A stretch of DNA of 64,000 nt from Dactylorhiza incarnata. Taxonomy: Eukaryota > Streptophyta > Magnoliopsida > Asparagales > Orchidaceae. Positions 1-10,202 of the stretch are shown here, in pieces. Below the pieces are notes generated by a model. The model searched no databases. It worked only from the letters and a program-made list of their open reading frames with translations, and had not been told where the DNA came from. The translations under genes were made by a program, and so were the position numbers. The DNA lies in the NCBI GenBank assembly GCA_033032865.1, contig JAWHQI010000064.1, positions 2,542,001 through 2,606,000 on the forward strand, in the 5' to 3' direction. Within the stretch, counting starts at the first letter, position 1. Every line of letters starts with the position of its first letter.

Positions 1-161
1 GGGTCAAAAATGACAGCTGAAAAGGTTTCCCTTTTCAGATTGTATTCGACGTAGCGTCGAGTTCACTTCCTCTTTTATTGACGCACCTTCGAGTTCTTGT
101 GGGAGCAGCTTCGAATTCATTCTTGCTCTGACTGAACTCTGCTAGTCGACGTTGAGTTGAA
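1..161 (-). mobile_element. Fragment of a minus-oriented Sirevirus LTR
   Basis: These bases repeat 4171-4331 with one visible mismatch, and that segment lies inside the complete minus-oriented LTR at 3031-4812. The match stops abruptly at base 162, close to a shared TCGACG. The fragment is probably part of the 3' LTR of the same minus-strand element, joined by rearrangement to the tail of the plus-strand Sirevirus that follows. The left part of the element lies outside the window. Confidence 0.6.
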
Positions 162-1144
162 CTGAGATCGACGAAATCTAGTCGTTCGTCGAACGGAGAT
201 CGACGAAGTCATCTAGATCGTCGAACTAAGATCGACGAAAATTTATTTTTCGTCGAACGCAGTTTTGATGAAGCATATGTTTTTGATCTTTCCTTATAAT
301 CAAATCTTTTATTTCTGTATGCCTACAGAATTGCTTCTCTTTCCAGTTCCTTTGCACTTGATCTCTATTTTATTTTGCAGGAACAATAACAATATTTCTT
401 CAAAAAGATTGTATCCTTCCCAACCTTCTCAACTGTCCCTTCTTCTAGGGGCCTAGCTTCAGGCCTTCCTGAAACAAGGGAGGGGGAGATGTTTCATGAA
501 GAAGCTCCTTTTCGATAGAGGGAGATGTTTTGAAGAAACTCCTTTTTGTTAGGGGGAGATGCTCTCCTTTTTGATAGGGGGAGATGTTTTTATGAAGAAG
601 CTCAAGCTTCAAGGGGAGATGCTGTATGAAGAAGCAAAAATCAGTTCTTGATGAAGAAGCTCACAACAGTTTTGATTTAGAAATTCAGATATGACAGATT
701 CAAATGCAAATTGGTAGCAAAGCAGATTCAGTTATTGCTACAATTCAGATCAACAAAAACTAAAGCTGAAAAATGCAGATTCAGATTATAAAGCTTTTCA
801 GTCTCAGTTCAGATAAACAAGGAAAAATGTTGAAGGCAAGGATTTCTAAGCAAAGCAAAAGATGCAAATGCAGATTCAGAAATATTGTTTGATATAGCAG
901 ATACAGCTCAGATAATCAAATTCAGAAAGCTGAAGGCAATGTCAGAATTCAGAGAAAGCAAAAGGTTTTGATTATTTGTTTGTATTATTTCTATTTTCAT
1001 TGTAACATTTCAAAACTCAGAGTATCATATTTTATATCTGCTGAAATATTAAAAATCTATCAGATATATATGCTATTTTGTTTTGTTGTTTGTTTTATTA
1101 TTCAAATTTTGTCAAATAATGTCCTAACCCAAATATGGGGAGAT
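162..1144 (+). mobile_element. 3' internal region of a plus-strand Sirevirus (Ty1/copia)
   Basis: Non-coding tail of a copia element just upstream of its 3' LTR. It opens with TCGACGA/TCGTCGA words (170-265), followed by AT-rich sequence and several copies of a purine motif of the type AGGGGGAGAT. The region ends in ATGGGGAGAT directly against the LTR start TGTTGGAA. Multiple polypurine tracts before the 3' LTR are a published hallmark of Sireviruses. No gag, integrase, RT or RNase H reading frame remains in the window, so the coding part is missing or lies to the left. Confidence 0.7.
476..620 (+). promoter_or_regulatory. Multiple polypurine tracts (multi-PPT)
   Basis: Five close copies of (A)GGGGGAGAT lie at about 481-490, 518-526, 551-560, 575-585 and 611-620. 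A terminal copy, ATGGGGAGAT, sits at about 1135-1144 against the LTR. In LTR elements a PPT primes plus-strand DNA synthesis. The terminal one is the expected functional PPT, and the upstream copies match the multi-PPT pattern known for Sireviruses. Confidence 0.65.
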
Positions 1145-2732
1145 TGTTGGAACAACCCTATTACTGATTTGGGCTCGGATCACTATCTGTTTATTAGGAC
1201 TAAGTTGACCCCAATGTATAGTCTAAAGGGTCAAGGTTTTAGGCTGATAGACTTAAGGAAAAGATAAGTTTTCTGTGTTCGACGAACTCCATCCTGCGTT
1301 CGACGAAATACTTCCTGCGTTCGACGAACGACATGCTCCTGCGTTCGACGAACTTGGCAAGTCTCAGCGGTCGACGAGTTTGTTCAGTCTCAGCGGTTGA
1401 CTAATTCTCAGCGTTCGACGAACCTCCTAAGTCTCAGCATTCGACCAACTCAGCTCTGCGCTCGAAGAATAAGTAACAAGATGCTCAAATCGACGAACTC
1501 AGTTCTTCCAGGCAGATTTTGCAGTTTATGTTTCAGATCGACGAACTCCAGATTGTGTTCGACGAATTTGTTTCAGATCGACGAAATTTCTATTCAGTTC
1601 AGTATTTCAGAAGTATTATTTTTATTCTATTCTCTGAACTCAGATTATCAGCAATGGCTCTATTTATTCCAGATAAGTAAAGGATATTATCTTTCCTTTT
1701 TATTTTATTCCTTTTCATTCTCTTCCCGAGAAAATAGTCGTTTGGCGGAAAAGGATACATTAATTAAAAAGGAAAAGGAATTAAAGTCTTGGCATGCAGT
1801 TCCAAGAAATAATCCTCCAGATTATTTTTATTCCTTATTCAGAGGATTTGAATTTCAAATCAGAGACATATTGTAAAGAGAAAAAGGAAGACAGACGTAG
1901 ATCAGTATCAGCATTATTACAAGCAAAGAAAAAGGAGAAAAATATCAGAACTCAGTCGAGAGAAAAGTAACAGGAAGAAAAGAAAAGAAAGAAAGCATTC
2001 ACAGATCATCGTCATCTTCCTTAAGCAGCACCTTTCATTCTCTGAGAACATCAACACCTTCTCTCAGTCTCTGTTGCAAATTTCTAGATCTTCAAGAGCA
2101 ACAAACAATCTGAGAAACCTTGGTCTCTCAGATTCATCAGCTATCAAGGAAGATATTCTACATTCAAGAGAAAGCTCCATCCTCAAACTGTCAAGAATTT
2201 CAATCAGATAGGGGGAGCTTTACAACATAAATATCCACTAGTCTTCTCTCAGATTATTGACAGAGAAGAACATCTAAACCCTCTTTATCCCCTCTTGTAC
2301 AGGGTTATAACTCCCTTCAAAAGTTAATTACCCCTTGGTGGCAGGGCACCTGAACAAAAACCTGTAGTTTGGTTAGAGCACCTGATCAAAAGCTCATTGG
2401 TGTGTGGACACCTGATCAAAAATCCATTGGTGATAGGGCACCTGATCAAAAACCTAGTGGATTCCTACCAAGGGTGGTAGAAGAGTGGACTACCCAGCTT
2501 GATTGGGGAACCACTATAGATCCTTGTGTCCTCTGTGTTGTGTTTATTTTCCTGTACTGTGATGTGTGCTGTGTTTCTTTATTTTGTTTTATAACTCACT
2601 CTGCAATACACATATAAGTATCACTATTTTAATTCCGCTATAAAATTAAGTGAAAAACTTTTTAATACACTATTCACCCCCCCCCCCCCCCCCCCCCATC
2701 TAGAGTGACTTTATGATCTAACCTCACTTTCA
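1145..2732 (+). mobile_element. 3' LTR of a plus-strand Sirevirus
   Basis: Starts TGTTGGAACAACCC and ends CACTTTCA, the same terminal octamer style as the minus-oriented LTR at 3031-4812, so both belong to one broad family. The LTR is 1588 bp. It holds a cluster of TCGACGA palindromic words (1265-1590), four units of a roughly 38-bp repeat with core CACCTGATCAAAAA (2345-2455) and a run of 21 C (2677-2697). The next bases (CCCTG) would be the target-site duplication, but the partner copy lies outside the window. Confidence 0.7.
1265..1590 (+). repeat. Cluster of ~13 TCGACGA palindromic words in the LTR
   Basis: About thirteen copies of a word close to GTTCGACGAA or ATCGACGAAC are spaced 15-40 bp apart. 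The word contains two CpGs and is nearly self-complementary. Clustered CpG-containing palindromes in the LTR are described for Sireviruses. The minus-strand LTR has related words (TCGACGTAGCGTCGA type) at about 4208-4630. Role unproven; candidates are transcription-factor binding or silencing targets. Confidence 0.6.
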
Positions 2733-3030
2733 CCCTGGAATGACCTAACCATGCATAATCATGAGATGAAATGATGTTTATCAAATACAACTTGTACTTA
2801 GCATTGAGTGTGAAGTCTCTTCAAATCAAGGGAACATTGAGGGTCATATTCCCAACACTGGCCTTCCAGAGTGTGAACTTATTCAAGTTACAAACTGGGA
2901 GTCTTGTGGAAGCATAATCCTCAGTACTCATTTTCTTTATAAAATATGTTTATAGAAAAGAAATAAGAGTATGATGTCTTTTTGATCAAGGTGTTAACCT
3001 TTTATTGATCAACCTCCCTCTGATACAAAT
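2733..3030 (-). mobile_element. 5' internal leader of a minus-strand Sirevirus, with PBS
   Basis: On the minus strand, the bases next to the LTR end read ATTTGTATCAGAGG (about 3017-3030). This is a slightly altered initiator-Met primer-binding site (normal form TGGTATCAGAGC). The following 280 bases carry no clear gag frame. The segment is cut off at 2733 by the plus-strand element, which appears to have inserted into it. Confidence 0.55.
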
Positions 3031-4812
3031 TGAAAGTGCGCAGTGTGCCTCTGAGAATCCTCTAGAGGGGAGTGAATAGAGATTTAAAAAAAGATTCATA
3101 TTCTAACTGTGAGTACAATAAAATAATCTAAGGATTTATGCTCAATCAAGATCTCAGGCAGAATAAAATAGTGCTGAAATATAAAGCAGAAAACAGTAAT
3201 GTAAACTAGCTATATGGACAACACAGAAAATTAGCAACCAGAAGATACACAAATTTTTATAGAGGTTCCCCAAAATGTGGGTACTCCCCTCTTCTACAAC
3301 CTGGTTGGGATGAACCACTGTGCCTGAGTCTTTTGGTAAGAAGACTCTTAGAACCACTGATCTTTTGACAATGAGATCATGAAACACCAGATCTTTTGAT
3401 AAGGAGATCTTGAACCACCAGATCTTTTGATAAGGAGATCTTGAACCACCAGATCTTTTGATAAGGAGATCTTGAACTACTGAATCCTTTGAAGAGGGGT
3501 TGATAAAACTCTTTTACATAAGGGGATTTAGAAAGAGAACGAGGAAGAGAAATGGTGTAGGAATTCTGTTCTCAGAATTCTTATGAAGGTTGTATGATAC
3601 ACAACTTCTTGTATCAATCACTGAATCTGCTCTTGATGAACTCCTGCTTATAATAGTGATGTTTTGCAGGAGCTTTGATTGTCACATCCTTTGTGATTCT
3701 ACTGATTGAGATCTGGCTGTTATGAGATGGTGATGAAGAACAACTTTTAGATCCTTTGTACTTTTCTTTTGATCAAGATCAGCCTGTTATGTGATTATGA
3801 TGATGAGCAGCTGTTCTTATCATCCCTGTATCTTCTTAGTTAGGGTTCCTGGGGGAGGAAGAAGAAGAGCAGAAGCCTGGAGAACAGCTGTATACCTATT
3901 GTGATGAATGCTCTGTATTTCTCTTTCTCCTCTTGCCTTTTATTGTCCCTCTGTCAAATTTAAATTTGTTTCCCTTTCAGGTAAGTCCTGGAAGGGTATA
4001 TTTGTCTGAACAATAAATCTTTCTTTCCTTATTTACTTCTCGACCCGTCCACCAATATTTAAGCTTGTTTCCAAGAAAGCTTTTCTCTGTCCTTTCTTAA
4101 TTCTTCATTCCATTTGAGGCAATTAAGGAGCCATTGGAGAACGGTCTTGAAAGAGGTGGGCTATGAGAGAGGGTCAAAAATGACAGCTGAAAAGGTTTCC
4201 CTTTTCAGATTGTATTCGACGTAGCGTCGAGTTCACTTCCTCTTTTATTGACGCACCTTCGAGTTCTTGTGGGAGCAGCTTCGAATTCATCCTTGCTCTG
4301 ACTGAACTCTGCTAGTCGACGTTGAGTTGATACCCTATCGACGTAACCGTCGAGTTGAAGGCATGGCACTAAGCTTCATTATCTGCGTTGAGATGAAGTC
4401 GACGTTGCGTCAACTTTATGTTGCTTCGATATGTACTTCCTTCTGCGCCGAGTTGAAGTAGAAGCTGCGTCGACTTCTCAAAGTACTTCGACAGGTCCAT
4501 GGCCTCTACGTCGATACCTATTCAACGAAACATCGACTTGATCTACTCCGACAGAAAGAGTATGTTGCTTGGACTTCTTGTTAGAGTAGCGTCGACATCC
4601 ATTCGTTGTTGCGTCGATTTCTAGTCGACGCAAATATTAACTTCAACAGATTTGTGCTTCGCTTGATATGATTTTGACACCCTAGGTTGAGTGTGACATC
4701 CTAAGACACATAATGACCAGATTATCCTCACTATACAATGGGTAATTCACTCCTAAGGAATATAATCACTTTTAGGTACTTTGTTAAGTTAAATAAAGGG
4801 GTTTTCCCAACA
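3031..4812 (-). mobile_element. 5' LTR of a minus-strand Sirevirus
   Basis: Read on the minus strand, it starts TGTTGGGAAAACCCC at 4812 and ends CACTTTCA at 3031, followed at once by the PBS. Length is 1782 bp. A 31-bp tandem repeat with core AGATCTTTTGATAAGG lies at 3389-3480, and GTCGACG-type CpG palindromes fill 4200-4640. The part 4171-4331 is duplicated at the start of the window. Confidence 0.7.
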
Positions 4813-5928
4813 GATTTAATTATAAAATAATATTGAACTCAATTGAGAATAAAATGGTTCAATGCTTATATTTTTATTTCCACCCTTTATATGTGGTCTC
4901 TCTCAATGCTTATTACAATGTTGATTGATGCAGGAGTCCTGAAATTTAACTGCATTCGCCAATAGAGTGCAAGAGGCTTGGAATTTACTAAATTCTCCAA
5001 TAGACCTTAAGTGCAAGAGGTCGGAAATTTTACTGCTATTTCATTTATGTTTACCTAATGACATTGTTTTAGTTTGAAAGAAGGTGCCATGTTTTATTCA
5101 TGTAGTTTTAGAGTGAATGTTTGAAATCAATATAGATGTGCACTTACACATGAGTACATATTTTAGCTTTGATGTTTACGAGCCGCAGCTCATCCGGCGA
5201 AGCTCAAGAGCAGTTGCTCCTTCACCTGCTCGCAATGTTCTCCTCCTTCATCTGTTGAGAGATTTGTGATACTCTCACATATCCTTTTGCTTATGTTTTA
5301 ACTTTGATTTACTGAAAAGTTTGTCAGCTTTGAAGTTTGATGTTATTCATAATGTATCACACCATTTTCTCACATATCCATCCTCTCTTCCACTTAAGAA
5401 TGACCGGATGATAATGAATGTTTATTATGAATGACTAAATTGATTTTCTGCTTATCCATCCTCTTTTCCACTTAAGAATGGCTGGATGAGTTCATACTAA
5501 TTTATTCACCACTTTATTTGATATCATTTGATTTTACTAAACATATATACATTACAAATATCATTTGGTTTGATACTCTCACATATCCTTTTGCTTATGT
5601 TTTAACTTTGATTTATTGAGGAATATACTAAATATCATTGATGGAGAGTGAACAAATTTTTAACTGTTGATGTTTTGAAATCACCACTTTTAATCAAATT
5701 TTGGGCTGTTGATTTTTTGCACATTTTATTGAAGACTCATGGCCAGAGACCAGCAATATTTAGCAATATTAATTTTTAGTTCCTGCCGGTGTTTTTAAAA
5801 CTCTTATTTACCTGGGAGTACTTATTATTCTTAGTATTGACCATTTTTTTATTTGTATAGATTAGTTCTAACTTACTGGATTAGATTTAGACTCCAATTG
5901 GATGGGCATTTGTACCCGCCCTCCCTCT
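4813..5928. other. AT-rich DNA without a recognisable gene; local duplications
   Basis: No coding region or named element was recognised. Two short direct repeats are visible. A ~48-bp block with core CTCACATATCCTTTTGCTTA occurs at about 5268-5315 and 5571-5618. A ~38-bp block with core CTTCCACTTAAGAATG occurs at about 5376-5415 and 5451-5490. A smaller duplication around 'ccaatagag..caagaggt' lies at 4945-5030. These suggest old replication slippage or a decayed repeat. Confidence 0.5.
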
Positions 5929-6057
5929 GCGGAACGGAGAAAACGAGAGGGAGCTCCCCCCCCCCCCCCCTCCAGTCGGGAAGGGCGGCAACGTTTGCTC
6001 CATTCAGCGGAACAGAGAAAGCGAGAGGGGGCTCCCCTCCAGTCGGGAAGGGTGAGT
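5929..6057. repeat. Two-unit tandem repeat (~78 bp) with a C15 run
   Basis: The block starting GCGGAACGGAGAAAACGAG at 5929 recurs as GCGGAACAGAGAAAGCGAG at 6007. Each copy ends in CTCCAGTCGGGAAGGG. The first copy contains a run of 15 C (5956-5970) that the second lacks. Confidence 0.7.
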
Positions 6058-6830
6058 AAAAACAATGACCTGAACACACTGCTCATAAGGAAATGATTGT
6101 GTCCAAACTCCAAAAGGTAACTTCAGGAAAAAGAAGTAAAATAAAAAATAATAATATAAAAAGGTATCCATTTCATAAACAAAGAGGAGATGAAAAGGAA
6201 CACCTTCTTATAGCAACATGAGTTGGCAAATCATCAACAAAATTTCATAAAATGTAGAACCTTATCATTATTGTAATCAGATATGAAATGTCTAGAATAC
6301 TCAATCATGGACCAAAATAAAACTGCAATACCACTGCCACCACCGACAATGATTATAACTACTACGATGAAGTTTGCACGTGGGGTACAGACAAGTGTTC
6401 TGATGGTCCGCATACTAGAGTTGAAGGATTTAGTCTAATTATCTCGGCAGTGCCAGAGAAGAGTGGAATTTTGTTTTCAATATGATTAAAAGGTAACACC
6501 TAACAAATTCTCATACTATGATTTGAATATTATTGTTTTAACACATTACAAAGCTGTTGTTTATTGATTTTTATCTTTAGATTTTTAATCGAAACAGAAT
6601 CTCCCAAGGACACTGAATGAAATCTATTATTGCATCAGAAGGGGGCGCCATTATTTTGATATGGATTCAACATCGGGATTATGCCGGATTTTTTGGGGGT
6701 GTTTGCGGGTTTTAATTTTTTGGGGGTAAATGTAGGCAGGTTATAATTTTTGGAATCCATGTTTGTAATCAATGCTACTGTTATATACATATTGCATGCT
6801 CATGAATTTTTTCATTGCGAAATGCTCCTC
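6058..6830. other. No recognisable gene or element
   Basis: AT-rich sequence. A reading frame of about 54 codons (roughly 6320-6478, plus) ends in TGA and has no recognised homology or convincing splice borders. Nothing else stands out. Confidence 0.4.
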
Positions 6831-7775
6831 TGATATATTTTGATATGTGTTGTCTTCTGAGATTTATTCATTATAAGTATGAACTTTATTCTGATTTTTC
6901 ATTGCAAGTATGAACTTTGCATGTATGTGGGTTACATGCAGATGTATGTGTTACAATCATATTCCTAAGGCTAAACATCTTAAAAATAATGCACAGTGTT
7001 ACTTCTCTTCTTGCATGTCACCCCCGACCTATGTCGCCCCGACGACCAATGTCGCCGCCCACGATTAATGTCTCCTCCCCAACCAATGTCCCATTCCCAA
7101 CCAATGTAGCCGCCTCGACCAATGTTGCCGCCACGATCAATTTGGTGTCCACGACCGATGTCGTCGCCCCGACCGATGTCACCACCCCGACCGATGTCAC
7201 CGCCCCAAACAATGTTGTTGCCCCGACCATTGTCGCCACTCCGACCATTGTCGCCACTCCGACCATTGTCGCCGCCCTGATATATTTTGATATGTGTTGT
7301 CTTCTGAGATTTATTCATTATAAGTATGAACTTTATTCTGATTTTTCATTGCAAGTATGAACTTTGCATGTATGTGGGTTACATGCAGATGTATGTGTTA
7401 CAATCATATTCCTAGGGCTAAATATCTTAAAAATAATGCACAGTGTTACTTCTCTTCTTGCATGTCACCCCCGACCTATGTCGCCCCGACGACCAATGTC
7501 GCCGCCCACGATTAATGTCTCCTCCCCAACCAATATCCCATTCCCAACCAATGTAGCCGCCTCGACCAATGTTGCCGCCACGATCAATTTGGTGTCCACG
7601 ACCGATGTCACCACCCCGACCGATGTCACCGCCCCAAACAATGTCGTCGCCCCGACCATTATCGCCACTCCGACCATTGTCGCCGCCCCGACCAATGTCG
7701 CCGCCATGATAAATATCGCTCCAAACAATGTCGCCGCCCGATTAATGTCGTCGTCCCGATAAATATCGCCCCCCC
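6831..7775. repeat. 447-bp tandem duplication carrying an 18-bp minisatellite
   Basis: A unit starting TGATATATTTTGATATGTG at 6831 starts again at 7278, a period of 447 bp. Each unit has a unique AT-rich head and a tail of degenerate 18-bp repeats of the type CCGACCAATGTCGCCGCC (about 7018-7275 and 7465-7768). On plus this reads as a hexapeptide repeat, but the open frame follows from the repeat period and is not evidence of a gene. The array ends in a run of 25 C (7769-7793). Confidence 0.8.
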
Positions 7776-7831
7776 CCCCCCCCCCCCCCCCCCGCGCATG
7801 GGGTCCCCCGTGCATGACTGATCGTATATAT

Positions 7832-8351
7832 TGTAACACCCCCATCCGTTAAGAAGCATATGACAGAAGGTCCGACCGGGGCCCCACGACATATACAACA
7901 AAACGAACGGGAACGTCACAATAAGGAATATCATTCAACTCTAAACAACGCACCTAACTCAGAGCATTCTATGCGGAAGCAAAAGAGAGAGACAAGAAAT
8001 ATAAACCACCAAAACCCGAACCCGGGTATGTCCACTTCTATTAATAAGAATAAAATGTTTTACACAACAAAAGAGGCACGACGGCCTTACAATTTACCAA
8101 CATCGGCGCGCAGGCCGGCCATACATGAAAAGCAAAAGAACATCAAAAGGCCTTCAAGCGCCGCAGCAGCACAAGGGCTTCAGCCCGCTATGAGCCCGCT
8201 ATGTTCCCGCTCTGTCCAGCACCTGTACAACAAGCCCACCAAAAACGGTGGCAAAATAGGGCAACGGTCAGCTAAAGCTGACCAAATTATAACGACCCCA
8301 CCCCTTCGAGGGGGTGGCAGTTCTAACCATCCCTCCAAAACAACCTCAGCA

Positions 8352-8402
<51 letters not shown>

Positions 8403-10138
8403 AGTGCGACTAGCAAAGCCCACAACAGTTCATACATATGCAACAATCACAAACGTGGGAATGACCTCCACGTCTCGTGCTCTCAGGTACTCTTTGGTGT
8501 ACTCCGCCTTCCACCACCATCCATTCTCGATGGCTTTGCCCTTCGAGGCTAAAGTCAGTGGACCGAATACCAGGGCTCTCCCGCTCTTTTAATTGTGAAC
8601 ATCCCGTAGTCCGAAGACTCTTTCCCATTGCTTCTCGACATGCTGTACGAGACTCACTAATCAGGTGTTGCAATGGTGCGGTTTCAGGTTCGCCAAATGC
8701 CCATTGTTCACAGCTCTCGTTGTACAACACGAAAAGCGGGTATGGCGTCCCCTCAGCCCAGGTACTCTCAATTAGCTGGCTCTACGGGACGCTAAGTCAT
8801 CCACCAGGACACCCTCACAGGTCGGGCACACAGGCCTCAGGTCCTCTCAACAGGTGGGCACAACAACATCACCAGAACTCAGTCTGGGAGCTACTGCCGG
8901 CGTTAACGCTAATGCCTGGCGATAGCGCACAGAAACCCTATTTTGGCTTCTAGCTGTGGGTGCTTCCCGGGGCACACCCCCAGACATTGCTGCACAAGCA
9001 GTAGCACTCCCACTGCCTCAGAACGCACAAAATCACCAGAACCAAGTCTAGGAGCTACCGCCCGGCGATAACGCTAACGCCGGCGGTAGTGAACATAAAC
9101 TCCATTTCTGTTCTGACTTTGGGTGCTTCCCGGGGCACACCCCCAGGCGTTGCTGCGCATGCAGCAGCACCCTCTAGTCCTACGAAGCAGGATATCAACA
9201 CGGAGTTTTCCCCGGCACACATAATATCAAAAAGCATCACCAATCTGGACTAACCGTCTCGGATGGGCTTCACACAGCGCGCCTACGTCCATTTCATGCA
9301 TGGACTCTACATGTATGCAAGATTTGACGGGGATAACACGAATCGACCCGTCGGAGGCCACGACCTCACCCTTTTGGGTAGGGGCCTCAACGATGCACGG
9401 AAAAGGACTAGGACACGTCCAAATGAGGGTAGAAGAGATTGTTACCCTTAGACGTCGCTTCGAAGCCATGCATCTGAGATTTTACACGGAGGGAAAGGAC
9501 CACACACCGGTCCGAGCTCCGAAATGACCACGTGAGTTCTTCCCCGCACTTGGCCGGCCAAGCTCCAACTCCACAGTCGTGCACACAACGACACCCCACC
9601 AAAAGGGGTCGGCCTTCTCCTAGCCGGCTGCGGCTGGGACAAAGAGAGGGGAGGAGAGGAGAGGTCTCCTCGGGCTTCTCCTTCCGGCAGCAGAACAAGA
9701 AAGAGAAGAGGAGAAGAGGGAGAGGGCTGTTCGGGTGCCCTTGCTCCAGGCCGACGGGGAGAGGGAAAAAGGGGGCTCGGGGGCTGCTCCTCCTTACTCC
9801 AGGCCGACGACGAGAGAGGGAGAAGGGGGCTCGGGGGCTGCTCCTCCTTGCTCCAGGCCGACGGGGAGAGAGGGATCGAGAGAGAGGAGGGGAGATCGGG
9901 AGGGGGAGGGAGATCGGGAAGAGGGGGACGGCGCCCTGTGCGAACGAGAGCGAGAGGGATCGGGAGGGAGAGGGAGATCAGGAGAGGGGAGAATGGATTT
10001 TAGGGGTTTTATCAAAACCCTAACCCATTCCTGCTATCCGCAGACCCACTTCCCTAACCGCACACCGCACCCTCTAACCGCACCCCAAAACCGTTATTCG
10101 CAGACCAAAATCATTTTCTTTAAAATTAAGGCGTTACA
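7832..10138 (-). mobile_element. 3' LTR of the Tekay-like element
   Basis: Plus-strand borders are TGTAACACCC and GGCGTTACA. Length is 2307 bp against 1530 bp for the 5' LTR. The extra length is mostly a block at about 8631-9395 that is missing from the other LTR, plus a 12-bp duplication near 8185-8210. It contains an (AT)n tract (8354-8401) and degenerate GA-rich 60-70 bp repeats (9730-9990). Confidence 0.9.
8354..8401. repeat. (AT)n microsatellite in the 3' LTR
   Basis: Uninterrupted AT dinucleotides, about 24 units. The matching tract in the 5' LTR is 15515-15561. Confidence 0.95.
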
Positions 10139-10155
10139 ATTATCTCCCCCTTAAA
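10139..10155 (-). promoter_or_regulatory. Polypurine tract of the Tekay-like element
   Basis: The minus strand reads TTTAAGGGGGAGATAAT directly before the 3' LTR start TGTAACGCC. A purine run in this position primes plus-strand synthesis in LTR retrotransposons. Confidence 0.8.
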
Positions 10156-10202
10156 GAAATTTCGTCCCGAAATTTAAAGCACAAACAATGAAATGAAATT
10201 CG

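Noticed and set aside
6320..6478. Possible host exon with CTWGTDKCSDGPHTRVEGF
   Set aside because: About 54 open codons with no recognised homology and no good splice borders; could be chance. Worth a protein search only.
6917..7762. Two similar plus-strand ORFs (147 and 132 codons) with Thr/Val/Pro-rich repeats
   Set aside because: They follow the 447-bp duplication and its 18-bp repeat; no promoter, splice signal or homology seen.
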